Shown: one piece after another, positions 23,984-36,084 of the stretch
How positions within the stretch are numbered: position 1 is the first letter of the stretch
Layout of the letters: every line of letters starts with the position of its first letter
Source of the DNA: Dioscorea cayenensis subsp. rotundata
Taxonomy: Eukaryota > Streptophyta > Magnoliopsida > Dioscoreales > Dioscoreaceae
Length of the DNA stretch: 64,000 nt
Assembly: GCF_009730915.1 (NCBI RefSeq)
Contig: NC_052488.1
Location: forward strand, 21,508,305 to 21,572,304
Direction: 5' to 3'
Position numbers and translations under genes: made by a program
Notes under the pieces: model-generated
The model's input: the letters and a program-made list of their open reading frames with translations, nothing else
Told to the model about the DNA's origin: nothing
The model's database searches: none

Positions 23984-26900
23984 ATGGGATTCCAGCAGCA
24001 CCAGGGGAACGACGTGGTCTCGCAGAACCCCAGGTTACCTGCCTCCGTGACCCGCCGCACTCATTCGTTCAAGCGTGGCTCCGGAGAGGTTGAGCTCCAG
24101 ATCGGGTCGCCGAAGTCCACTGGACCTAGTCCAAGCGATAGCCCGAATTCCGAGGCGGCGGGATCGCCGCCGACCACGCCAGGGCGGTGGCAGGGTCACC
24201 ACCAGCATCAGAACCTCCGGTCGAGGCTCGGAACCTCGCTTCTTGATAGGGAGTTGTTCAATAAGCACTCCGAGGTGGTGGTATTAGGTTTTCGTGGGAG
24301 GAAGAGGATCGGCAATCTTGTTTTTCTTGTGTTCTGTGGGATTTGTTTGTTGCTTGGAATTTTGAAGATTTGGGATGGGGGATTTCGGTTGGGAATGCTT
24401 GAAAGAGGTGGGCGTTATGAGGTGAGTGGTTTTCTCTTGGAAAAAGATTGCATTTTTTTCGCTTAATTATGAATATTATTTCCAATATTATCGTTTTGCT
24501 AGATTTTAGCTGTTTGTTGTAAAATATATACATATTTTTTCTTGATTTTATATTTTTTTGTTCCCGAAATTAAAAAATGGTTTGTTAATAGTTTGTTAAT
24601 GAAACTCTTTGGGAAATCATTTTACTTTGTTTTTCTCCTCTATTAGATGAAGTAACGGTGATCTTACTGGTATCTATTGAACCATTCTATAATTTGCGCT
24701 GTTAGAATTTTTTTTTTATTTTTAAATGATTCGAACGATATTGTTTGCAGATCAGGCAATGCAATTGAGTTGACATCAGTCATCATTTTTCATTATTCAT
24801 TAGTGAGGATAATGCATTCAAACGCAATCATCCAACCATGGCCATACCCTTACAGCTGGTTGTTGAGACTTTCTAGTGGAGAGATTAATGATGCGGCTTG
24901 TATGCAATGGCCATTGATTGTTCCATTTGTGGGACCCTAGAGATGTCACTCTTTAGTAATTGCTTGTTTATGTCCTTTTTCATATTTAAAATTTTCTTGC
25001 ATGACTTGTTCCGTCTCACTATAATATGTTATTAGATAATGGTTATCATTATTCAACTCCAATAGAAAAGAAAAAAATTTGAAAGAAGCATGTGTTCTTG
25101 GTGGTGTTTATTGGCGGCTGTGGGAATAAACCTGTTAGATAATGATAACTTGGTCAGACTAGCAAAGACTGGCAGCTGCCAAGAGAAAGGATCCTGTAAG
25201 AAGCTTTAAACAAGGACTTATAATGAATTCGATTGAATTTAATCTTAACAAGAAATGTATTGTGTTGCATTTGTATTATACACAAATGCTTGCTTTGTCA
25301 AAATGCAAGGGCAATGAGCCTTATTAATCTATTTTATTGGTACCTCACCAATGCTTGGTGGGTAAAAAGGGTTAGGATAGTTCAACTATCTGCTATGATT
25401 TATTCTTCTTATGGACTTGTTCTGCTGTTATATTGTATTCCTTGATAATTAATTCATTTATGTTGTGAAGTGATTGAATTTGAATGTGTAGTCAGCCCTT
25501 AGAATCTAATCTAAAACCCAGTTTTTTTGTTAAATTTTCCTATTTACAACATCATGTTTTTGGTTGCTAGGATTTACAGGAGTCTGTCATCACTGACCAT
25601 GCAGTCGTGTTCTCCCATAACCATATTTACCGGGAAGGAAGTGATGGTGAAAGAACTCTGATGACTATATCAGTCAGCTCAGGTGTAAACCAGAAAAGCA
25701 TAGATGAGGCATGTTACTTTTCATTTACTAGATTAATTAGGTGATTTTTGTGATTGCTATAAAGAGGGTCTCGCTTGGTTCACTAAAAATCTTTCATCAT
25801 ATACAGAACTCAGGTATATGGGCAAAACCTAACAGTGAAAATTACACCCAATGTATCGGTCATCCTAATCTTCGGAAAAGTAATTATTTCTACTTATTTA
25901 TTTTCATACCATCACCTATCTTTTTGCCAGGCCCTAATGTTTTCTTTTCTGTTTGTGCAGAACCTGATATGAAGACTAATGGCTATATCCTTATAAATGC
26001 AAATGGTGGTTTAAATCAGATGCGCTTTGGGGTTTGATTACTTCCCTAAAACCAAGCAATACTTGTGTTGACATGTGTCTACAATAATTTTCTGATGAAT
26101 AGAGCTTTTCAAATGCAGATTTGTGATATGGCTGCTATTGCTAAAATCATGAAAGCCACGCTTGTTCTCCCTTCACTTGATCATACATCCTACTGGGCAG
26201 ATGAAAGGTTCCTCTTTTTTTAGTTGTTTAAACTGTTGTTATAATCATCAGTGTGCCATCAGTTTCAATATTGGAATTTGGCATTTGTGACTGTTATTAT
26301 CTGCAGCGGCTTCAAAGATCTTTTTGATTGGGAACATTTCATCAAGACATTAAAGGATGAGGTTGCAATTGTTGAAACCTTGCCAGATGCTTATGCCAAT
26401 ATTGAACCTTTTTCAAAAACCCCAATATCTTGGTCAAAGGTTATGATTAAGCAATCTGAACCACTAGTCTTTCGTTCTTACTGTTTGTATGTGGAAGATA
26501 TCTCATTTATTTATTTATTTTTCTGTCCAGGTCAATTATTATAAATCAGATGTTCTTCCTCTGCTGAAACAGCACAAAGTTATATACTTCACTCATACTG
26601 ATTCTCGACTTGCAAACAATGGGCTTCCCAACTCAATCCAGAAGCTGAGGTGCCGGGTGAACTACAGGGCTCTAAAATACTCTGCTCCAATTGAAGAACT
26701 TGGATCTATTTTAGTTTCTAGGATGCGGGAAGGTGGAAGTCCTTATATTGCCCTTCATCTACGGTAATATTATGTCTCACACTGCTTTTTACACCCTATG
26801 ATGGTTTTGGGCATAAAAATACATGAATAATTTGATTGAAAACTCCATGCTGTGTTCCATGTTTGGATGAATCCTGCATGTTGTTGGGGTTATACACTTT

Positions 26901-27980
26901 GCAAATACAATTTTTGTAATTTGTTAGATTTAATGATTTATACCAAAAATTATATGTAGCTGTTATTGGTAAAGAGGACGATAGTGGTAAATGTGATACA
27001 TATTGCAATGCTTTGTTATTTTTGGTAAAGACATTGTCATTAGTTGTCCTCCCTACATACTGTACATTTTCCACAATATTATCTTCTGGAGACCCTAAAA
27101 TCTCTTCTGTTGATTATTGTGCCTGATTGTATTATCTCTGGTGTGATCCATTATTTTCTATTTCTTTTCCTTTCCTCAATAGATATGAGAAAGACATGCT
27201 AGCATTTACGGGGTGTAGTCATAATTTGACGTCTGAAGAGGGAGAGGAGCTGCGACGGATGCGTTATGAGGTGAGCCATTGGAAAGAGAAGGAGATCGAT
27301 GGTTCTGAGAGACGTAAGCTTGGGGGCTGCCCTCTGACCCCAAGGGAAACTTCTCTTCTGCTTAAAGGACTAGGGTTTCCATCCAGCGCCCGAATTTACT
27401 TGGTTGCTGGTGAAGCCTATGGAAATGGCAGCATGCAATATTTGCTGAATGACTTCCCTAACATCTATTCCCATTCAACTCTAGCTACAGACGAAGAACT
27501 TAGTCCTTTTAAGAATCACCAGAACATGCTTGCTGGTTTGGACTATGTTGTCGCTCTTCAGAGCAATGTTTTTGTTTACACATATGATGGAAATATGGCA
27601 AAAGCAGTGCAGGGTCATAGGCGCTTTGAGAACTTCAGGAAAACCATCAGTCCTGACAAGTAATGCTTCAAATCATACGTGCAGTAATATAATCAAACCA
27701 TATTAATTTTTTTTTCATATGTGCATCATAACCCTTTTTTTTTTCTTTTTCTTTCCTTTCCTTTTTTCTCTTGTGCAGATTGAACTTTGTAAAACTTGTT
27801 GATGAGTTTGATGAAGGGAAGTTATCTTGGAAGAAATTCAGTTTGAAAGTGCAAAAGCTACACAAGGACAGGGCAGGAGCTCCTTATATTAGAGAACCTG
27901 GAGAATTTCCAAAACTGGAAGAGAGTTTCTATGCTAATCCTCTACCAGGTTGCATATGTGAAGCAAGGGAAGGAAGTTGA
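23984..27980 (+). CDS. Plant O-fucosyltransferase-like glycosyltransferase, nine exons
   Basis: Exons: 23984-24421, 25571-25708, 25807-25879, 25961-26031, 26119-26207, 26307-26439, 26531-26763, 27183-27659, 27779-27980. They join without a break into 617 residues. A Ser/Pro-rich cytosolic tail ([18 protein letters not shown]) precedes one membrane segment near residues 111-129 ([16 protein letters not shown]), giving type II Golgi topology. The lumenal domain shows family words: [18 protein letters not shown] (donor-nucleotide-binding start), [70 protein letters not shown] and a cysteine-bearing C-terminus ([15 protein letters not shown]). The family (Pfam PF10250 type) modifies cell-wall glycans or glycoproteins. 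Acceptor and sugar are unknown here. Intron 2 uses a GC donor (GAG|GCATGT). Exon 1 is GC-rich. It converges with MOB1, 913 bases away. Confidence 0.93.
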
Positions 27981-28892
27981 AGACTTTGTTCCTGGCTATC
28001 GTTTCTTATTTGCATGTTTGTGTACAATATTCAATTTCTGAGCTGGCTGGACATGCAGCTGTTGAAGGTCATTGTCTAACCACACGCATAAGTTTACATC
28101 ATTCATTGAATAAAGCTTTGTGAAGGCATCGGTTCGACATGGTTGCAGGCAAGTTCACTAGATTGAGGAGAATCCTCACCCGCTCTGCAGATGAACAGAA
28201 TATCCGATGATTCAGGCTCCTTCCCGGTAGGCATATTGTTTCAGGTCTTATCAAACTGCTAGGAGAAAAAAATGAAAGCACTCAAACCATTTGATCAAGG
28301 TTAGTGTGGATTCTTTATCTCCATTTTGGGCATTTTGATCGTTGTCTGTGCTGATTTTGTTGTGAACTTGTAACGTAGCATCTCAAACTTGTTTCTAGTA
28401 TAGGTAGCAGGTCATACATAATACACAGTATATCTAGTTCCTTCATTGGACTATTCCACAATTGTACTAAAGTGCCGTTGTAGCACTAGTGTATCAAAAC
28501 ATATCATTCATATTTTGCTGAGAAATTAATGAATTCTTTTTTCAAGAACTCACAGTAGTGGTTTTTTTATTATTGCCCAGTTGATATCATTCCAAATTGC
28601 CTGTGTGATCAATGATTAACTCACCAAACCTGACTGAAAAAATCTAAAAGCATAGATCTGAATATGAAAATTTCAGATTAAATTTCATCCAGCTTGTCAT
28701 ATTGAAATTTTTGCTCAACAGAACAAGAGTACTGCAGTTTGCATTCAGAGCACAAGGTCAAGAAGAGAATAATCCTTTGGTGTTATGAGTTGTTCCAATC
28801 AATCAAAGGGGGCAACGTTCCCTCAAAGCAAAGACTAAAGAATCTGTTATACAATCAAAATCAATTGTAATTTTCATCTGTCCCTCTAATTC
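27981..28892. other. Convergent 3' untranslated regions
   Basis: Spacer between the stop codons of the O-fucosyltransferase-like gene and MOB1. No further coding frame. Probably both 3' untranslated regions, possibly overlapping. Confidence 0.55.
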
Positions 28893-31136
28893 TCAATATG
28901 CAAGTATTATGGACTCGACAAGATCACGCAGTGGAGCCAGCTCTCCTTCCTCGATGAGACGGAATTCCTGCATTACAAATCAAACCAAACCTGGTGATGA
29001 ATTCTGATCTGAAAAACTTAATTGGGAAGCTCAATCAACCAATGTAGTAAATTATCGGTGACATTTTTTATTAAATGCAATGAGAATTACCCATGTAAAT
29101 AGAGTGAAGTGCTTGAAGCATGTGTTCAAATGAGCTTCTTCTTTCAGACTCACAATCTTCTGAAAATGGGAGTGATAGATGTGAGCATACACCCGAAACA
29201 ACCGTTTGAAGATCGTTTTAACAACTTCCCGGAAATTAGGTGGAAAAGGTGCCCCTGCAGGAAAAGTATTGGTTATCCACATGAATATTTGTCGAAGGAA
29301 TCATCATTCGGAATACTAAGACCATAAAAATTACCCAGTCTTTGAGGAAATATAGACTCATCATCCAGCTGAGCTTCAATCCAATCCATCAGATAATCTA
29401 CATATTTGGGTGCAGAAACCTCTATTGGTTTTTTAATCTGTACGCCGTCTGCCCATCTGTACTCAAACCTATGTATGTATATATGATCCCTGTTAGAGAA
29501 ATTCGATCATGGCAAACGATAAGAAAGTTAAACAGAAGCATACTTGGGTCCAGCAGACATTGTTGGGCAGGTAGATGGTGTGCAAAATTCAGTAAGAGTG
29601 CCAAACAGAATGTTCACCTGATTGAAGAAGTCAACAGCTGAAGAGAAAAGAACAAGAATGAAATACTGTAAGTCGGAAAAACTCTTACGATGAAATTCAT
29701 AACAAAATAAGAATCAAAACATACTATTGACAGCAAGCCATTCATTGAGGTCTTCTCCAGGGGGTAATCTAACAGCTTCCCTTAAATTTCCACTCCCCAG
29801 TGTAGCATCAATGTGCCTCTTCAATTGTGCACCCTGAATTATCGATTAAACAAAAAGGGGCTATATTTTGTTAGAATGAATGCACCATACGTACTGAAAT
29901 AAATGAAGTTGAAGATAATTGATCAATGCTAATAAACAAATAAGAAGAGAAAGCCAAAAGTATTTGATGACTTCAATAGAGATGTGTAAAAGAAGCAATA
30001 GACTTTCTCATTGATGACAATAGGGTGAGTTTTAACCAAAAGAATTGAATACAAACTAAGAAATGTAATTTTGATTACAGCCTCTGATAACTGATGATGA
30101 CTTCAAATTAAAATCAGAGAACCAGGACAAAAATGGTGTCGGTTGATTTGAGAAGGTTTATGGCGGACTGTATGATGAAAAGTGCAGCAGAACATGTACT
30201 GTACTCCTCAAAACCACATCTAAAGATACCAAAAGAATTATAAGCAAGATCCTGCAAAAATATGGCTCCAAAATCCTCGGTATTCTGTAATTTGTTTATT
30301 TTCCGATATTTGCTTGTTCTGTAAGAGCAAAAGTTTCATTAATGGCAACAAACATTTATAAAAGCACAACAGGGTTAGACATCAGACTTCTCAAAATCTA
30401 GTTATAGAAATCACAAAATTTGAGCTTAAATTGGGTTATTGAAGAGAGGATTTGCATGACAATAGTGAGCCTAGTTTGTGAACATATTTTATTTATTTAT
30501 TTTTACCAATTATAAAAGAAAAGGAAAAATATGTGCATGATAAAATCTGACCTTATTCCCAGAAGGAGCATTCTTCTTTGGACGGAATGTCTTCTGATTT
30601 CTGCAATACATTTGCGAAAAAAATTCCTTAGAAGAGAATATGAAGAAAAAAAAAAATTAAATTAACATCTTCTCATTTCTTTGACCAAAAATCATATTCT
30701 CCAATCATAAACTTCAATCTAACATTGACTCAATTGCAAACATCACCAAAATCACCCAATTTTTTTTTTTAAAACCATTGCAAGCATTGCCCCTATTCAA
30801 TAATTCCAATTCAATAAGAACAAATTCCAATCAAACAAACATTTTCTAAACTCTCAATCAATAACATATTCAACCACAATCAAAATCATCAAAAAAACAA
30901 GGAGGTGCAACAAAATACCAAACAAACAAACACAAATCTCTCCCGTTCTCCAAAAAAAAACCACACCTTTTGATTAAATCCCACACCTCAAAGACCTCCA
31001 AAACTCAAAATTTTCCATACCCCACAATTCATCAATAAATAAATTACCAAAAAAAAAAAACAATCTTTTGAGAACAAAAGGATCATTATTTCAAAGAGAC
31101 ACAAACAAACCTATTGCCAAGTCCAAAGAGACTCAT
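28893..31136 (-). CDS. MOB1: MOB kinase activator 1 (Hippo/NDR pathway), seven exons, one extra base
   Basis: Exons, in gene order: 31136-31111, 30600-30552, 29834-29725, 29637-29544, 29468-29335, 29254-29091, 28967-28893. Joined, they give the complete 216-residue Mob1 fold: [20 protein letters not shown], the zinc-ligand pair [53 protein letters not shown], the zinc histidines in [24 protein letters not shown] and [13 protein letters not shown]. Mob1 binds and activates NDR/LATS-type kinases and in plants acts with SIK1 in growth control and cytokinesis. All introns are GT-AG. Exon 3 is one base too long: the T run at 29820-29822 (AAA in the gene) shifts the frame after GAQL. Dropping one base restores [20 protein letters not shown]. 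As every other residue is conserved, a consensus error is likely. Confidence 0.95.
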
Positions 31137-31227
31137 CTCCACATGCAATAACAACCCTCAAATCAAAATCTTCTCTTCTTCTTCTTGATTGAATCCTAAT
31201 TGCAAGAAAGCTCCCCCCTTTTTTGAT

Positions 31228-31310
31228 TCCTCTCTCTCTCTCTCTCTCTGTCTCTGTGTTTATATAGCTGGCGGGAGGGACCGAGAGAGAGAGAGAGAGA
31301 GAGAGAGAAA
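31228..31310. repeat. CT and GA microsatellites facing each other in the MOB1 leader region
   Basis: A CT run at 31228-31256 is followed, after about 25 bases, by a GA run at 31281-31308. They are inverted copies and could pair as a hairpin in the MOB1 5' untranslated region, about 95 bases upstream of its ATG. Confidence 0.85.
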
Positions 31311-32616
31311 CAGAGCCGAAATAGAAGCCAATGAAACACAGGCTGTCTATAGAGATAAAAACGAATTTTTTTTTTCTTTTTTTTTAATCTATGTCTTGCC
31401 ACGCTGGCAAAACACCCAACCCAACAACACATCCAATGACAGCTCAACAAGAGATCATGTACTTCTGTAAATATATGCCGTTTATTTTGTCTGTACTTTT
31501 TTCTTATTATTATTGTAACTATATATATACCTTTGTAAAATAAATAATTGCAAACATTTATCTAGTGCATGTATTATTTTGTGGATAAATTTTGAGAATT
31601 TTGATTTTTGAATGGTAAACTCATTTAAATCATTTTTTAGAAATGACTCTGAAAATTCTCTGAAACACTAGTGTTGTGACTGAAATATTTTTTCTATTAA
31701 ATTATGATTATATATACACACCCTTCACTCAAATTAACTACCTATTATTATGTAATGAAAAATAAAACTAAAATATGATCATATATTGACTTCTAAACCT
31801 TAGCAATTCATATCTGCTTTGATATTTAAATGATATATTGGAATAAGGTCCCATACAATTTGACCATATATATATATATATATATATTTTTGCAGAAACC
31901 TTAATCTCAACAATTTGAATTGTGTCCTTAACAATCATAGATTAAAACATTTCTCTAACTAAACACAGGACCACTTTTAAAAGATACCATCTCTGCTAGT
32001 CAAGCAAAACAATTCCACTACAACCTTCCTCAATAGTACTATAGAATGTCTACACAAATAATTTTTATTAAGAAAATCAAAATACAATTTCAATTAACTA
32101 GAATTCTAGTTTGTTTGTTCAATGGACCCATCTCAATCAATCAAGCAAGCTAAGAGTCTTAACGCTTTAACAAGAGAATGTGCCCCTTTCTAAATCATAG
32201 TGGCAACTTCTGTTTGTGAAAGTGGGTTAGTGGAGCATTAAATCAAACATATGTCCTATACTCTTCATCTCAATCATATATCTAGCCCTTTCATCTTTTT
32301 GTGATAAACATGCTGCTTTTTTTCATGGCTGTGATCAGCTAATGTACATTATGCATTGTGCAACTACAGCTGGCTTCAAAGCCCCATGTTATAAGCTTTC
32401 TTGGCATGCATATATATATACACACACACATATCTTTGTAAGTAGAACCCATGCCAACTGCCAAGTGCCAGCCAATATTTGCTGTCTTGCCTTGTCAACC
32501 CAGACAAGCCCTAAACATCGTTGTACCATCTTTAACTTATTTTCCCTAGTGTTTTGTCTTGTCCGCCTAATAGACATGGAGCTTAGCCTTAATTTATAAC
32601 GGCATGATATTATGGG
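31311..32616. other. Intergenic DNA upstream of MOB1
   Basis: AT-rich with TA repeats near 31510 and 31868-31890 and a TA/CA run at 32410-32430. Short open frames here are of low complexity. No gene supported. Confidence 0.5.
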
Positions 32617-32626
32617 TTTTTTTTAA

Positions 32627-33533
32627 GACATAATACTCGAATTAGTCTTTTTATTTATTTATTTTTTTTGTCCTTCTACTTAGAAATACTCCCAAGTAGT
32701 CCCTCTATTTTTGAAAATGATTCCATTTAGTCCCTCCTACTCTAAAATAGGTCAATTATTGGCTGTATTTTCCAGAGTAGAAGATGCGGGACGTATTGAG
32801 GAGCAAGCCTGTCTTTCTGGACAAATGGGGCATGGCCTAACAAGGATATTCTGGTAATTTTTCAACATGTGGATTATATGGTTCAACCGGGTCTATTTGA
32901 TGGGAAACGAGTCAAGGAACAAAAGTCAAAATTTGGCCAAATTCCATCGTTTAGGCATCGAAAATCGTAACTTTTATCGTTTTTAGTAATAATTGATTTT
33001 GTTATATCTTAGGATATAAATCTTTGATTTGTGAGCCGTTTGTGGCAATAGTCTTTATTTTGTTAGATCTTTTATTTCTTGCTGATATTTGAGAATTTAC
33101 TAGTTTTGGTAAAATTTCAAATTATTTCCTTTCTTAGTTTCTTAGTGTTATTTCACCTATTAAATGTAAGCCTATGGGCAAGAGAAAATAAGTTTTGTTA
33201 TCACTATTTTCTTGGGTAATAAGATTTACTATTTTTCTAATTCCTGGCTATCTTTGATCAACAGAGTTTGGATAACTTGTTACCGGGCATTCAAAGGCGA
33301 ATCAACTGGATTTCAAAGTTTGGACAACTTGTTACTCGGGCATTTCGTGCGCGAATCAACGGTCTCGAGTATACCACTGTATCAGTAGAGGGACTAGATG
33401 AGAAGAAATTAAGGGTAAAGGGACTAAATTTGGATCATTTTAAGAGTAGAGGGATTAGTGGGGCGCATTTCTGAGTAGAGGGACCTAAAGGGAATAGAGA
33501 GAAAAGTAGATGGACCAATTTAGATATTATACC
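32627..33533. mobile_element. Mutator-like non-autonomous DNA element with 10-bp target duplication
   Basis: 907 bp flanked on both sides by TTTTTTTTAA (32617-32626 and 33534-33543). The ends are diverged inverted repeats. The left starts GACATAATACTCGAATTAGTC and continues with CTACTTAGAAATACTC and TAGTCCCTC. The right, reversed, starts GGTATAATATCTAAATTGGTC and continues with CTACTCAGAAATGCGC and TAATCCCTC. Similarity runs over about 100-150 bases at each end. No transposase frame is present. A 9-10 bp duplication with long diverged inverted ends fits Mutator-like elements. The T-rich duplication is low-complexity, so its length is less certain. Confidence 0.7.
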
Positions 33534-33543
33534 TTTTTTTTAA

Positions 33544-34040
33544 TCTACCAAATAGTATTTCCTATTGGTTTAAGATATTAATTGTTTAAAGATTATTCAA
33601 AATTATAGATAATTATTTCAAATTTAATTATTCTTTTAAAATTATGTTTTACCTTTTTGGATAATTGTTTTGTTTTAAATTATTCTTATTTTTCGAACTG
33701 AAGAGTATCTCTCTTGAATAGTTTCATTACTTCTCTTTCATTATTTGTCATTCATGCACACATATTTTCATGTCCATCACTGTGCATGCATGCATACACT
33801 GTGTAGATCTTCATTATTTGCAAGTGTATATGTCCCACGCCCTCATAGCTACGTCTACCTGTCATGTTTGCTTAACTATATATATATATATATATCGATC
33901 ACATATGTGATATGTACTTGTGTCTATACGTACTTGCATGTACATCTCGTTGCATTAATTCATGCATGCATGCTTGCGAAACACTCCTTTCTTATCTCTC
34001 TGTAGTAAATTCCCTGCCTTAAATGGATGCAAAAGTTACT
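33544..34040. other. Spacer downstream of the kinase gene
   Basis: AT-rich with TGCA-rich stretches and a short TA run near 33880. No gene recognised. It probably contains the kinase 3' untranslated region. Confidence 0.45.
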
Positions 34041-35672
34041 TCAAATGAGCAAAAGCAACATGATCATGACTTGCTCCACTTCTCTAGCTCCCTTTGTTAC
34101 TGTCTCCATTCTCATATAGTTAGTGGGTTCTTCCAAAAGACACCTTTCAGCAATTTTTAATAGAGCCTCCAAACTTTGAACTTCAAACTCACCATTCATC
34201 TTCTTTGATGGCATATTTGCTGCCCTTCTCTTTAGCCGCATTGTGTAGTATTTACTCACTAAAGATTTTATTATCCCCGACTTATTCTTGAACACACACC
34301 TTTGCAGCATCACTTCCAACATCAGCACTCCAAATGCATATACATCATGAAATATTTGTGGTGTTTCTGCAAATATATGCATTTTTCATCAGAACTAATT
34401 AAACCATATGTACAATATATTTATATATAGAACTCAGTTACCAACTTACCATCTCTTAAAGTACAAACTTCAAAATATCCACTAATTCCTTCATAGGGAA
34501 CTGATGCACGGTCAGGAACAAGTGAGCCAAAGTCACACAGTTTGGCTCTGAGTTCCTACTTACACACACATAAACAATATGAAATTAAACTAGTTATTAA
34601 ATATGCATTATTAATTATTTGAATTATAAGCTACAAAATGGACATGAAAATACTGACTGAATCTAGAAGAACATTCTTAGCCTTCAAATCTCTGTACACA
34701 AGTCCTTGTCCATGCAAGTATGTAAGGGCCTTTGCTATATCAAACAATATACTAATCCTTTTATCCCAACTGAGCAGGGGTTTATTGCCTGCATATATTA
34801 ATTAACACAATATAATGAATTAAGCTTAATAGGAAAAAAAAAGAACCTATGAAATATTCAGTCAGCATGCATGTACGCATTCATGTCTTGCCTTCGAACA
34901 AGTAATCAAACAGGTCCCCTTCAGGCATGAATTCAACCAATAAACTACTTCTAATTGGATGATCCTCTGTATCTTTTGGTTGTACATTGTCATTCTCTTC
35001 TTTATAATAGCCAACGAGCTTCACAATGTTTGGGTGTGATAGTTTTGAATAATTGTTCAGTTCCTTCAATGAAATAAAGAAAAATTAAAGAACAGAAAGG
35101 AATATATGTATTAGTGCAAGTTTATATAATTATGTCTATCGAAATCACCTTGAGCATTCGTTCAGTTTTGAAAAACTGCTTCACAGCTACAACAAGTTCC
35201 CCTTTGTAGACCTCCGATAATCCTTTACCCAGGAGCTGTGGTTGTTTTCCGAGTAATAGATTCATCTGTTCCAAAGTGAACTCAGGAACTTGTTTAGCGT
35301 CTGCATGTCATTAAAAAGATCATTTAATGTAATGAGGAGAACAACTTGATTAGCCCATAACAGCATTGTTTTTCATATTTCAAATAATTAATTAATGATA
35401 TCGTTATAATATATATAATTACATGCATGTATATTTATATGAAGCCAATTATAACACAAGAGGGGATACGAGGAAAATAAACCTTAGCTTTGTAATTACA
35501 TATCTCATGAAACATCTTGGTATTCAGGAGTTTGGAACAAGACCAAGAGATGAATCATGCTTTCAATAAATTAAGAAAAATGAAGGGCTTGTTAGAATTT
35601 TTATTAGAAATTAATTACTACATCTATGTCATATTTCATATGCGGAAAGCAGGATTACTTACGTCCAGTCAT
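34041..35672 (-). CDS. Receptor-like cytoplasmic kinase, six exons, atypical activation segment
   Basis: Exons, in gene order: 35672-35663, 35300-35149, 35063-34892, 34788-34658, 34555-34450, 34366-34041. They join into 298 residues starting MTGHAKQVPEFTLEQMNLLL. Kinase motifs in order: glycine loop LGKGLSEVYKG, ATP-anchoring lysine in VAVKQFF, LSHPNIVKLVGYY, LLVEFMPEGDLFDYLFEG, catalytic loop VYRDLKAKNVLL (Tyr replaces the usual His of HRD; Asp, Lys and Asn are kept), DFG in AKLCDFGSL, then DVYAFGVLMLEVM. The usual APE motif after GYxxP is replaced (GYFEVCTLRDETPQ), so the P+1 region is abnormal. There is no signal peptide or membrane segment, which fits an RLCK. Intron 3 has a GC donor (GAAG|GCAAGA). 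The gene is plausibly expressed, but activity is doubtful. Confidence 0.82.
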
Positions 35673-35689
35673 AGTAAATTATAGAAGAC

Positions 35690-36080
35690 GATGAGAGTCT
35701 TTAAGTCCACACTTAATAACCAGAGACTCTTCCAATTTATCTTGTCCTCTCCCACAAATAGACCTAGCTAGGTATTTGCCAGAACGATAAATCGAGGACT
35801 CATATATATAATCTTTATCATCAAAGGATTAACTCAATTTAAAATTTAAGAGGATAATTATCTAAAGTGTCAATTAGAGTTAATTTAAGAATCCATTAAA
35901 TAAAGTCGTGGACCACTAGTTTGAATTTAGGTTGGATTAATATCATTACGAAGTTAATTCAGAATAGAATTCAAACTAACAAGAAAAACAAAGAAAAAAA
36001 AACCGTCAAGATTTCAAGATGCTTGATAAATATTCTAGCTGAGAATTAATCAGTTCCAATTGCTAGAGGATACAAAATAT
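35690..36080. other. Upstream region of the kinase gene
   Basis: No gene recognised. Promoter elements not pinpointed. Faint similarity to the repeat unit that follows. Confidence 0.4.
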
Positions 36081-36084
36081 TTAA

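Noticed and set aside
23984-27980. Naming the glycosyltransferase as RG-I rhamnosyltransferase (RRT)
   Set aside because: RRT proteins are in the same superfamily, but the words here ([28 protein letters not shown]) point to another clade as I remember it, so no symbol is given.
32342-32599. 85-codon frame with Cys and His residues
   Set aside because: Low-complexity TA/CA repeat in the middle, no homology recognised and no conserved pattern.
33268-33474. 68-codon frame inside the Mutator-like element
   Set aside because: It reads through the right inverted end. Accidental, and not a transposase.
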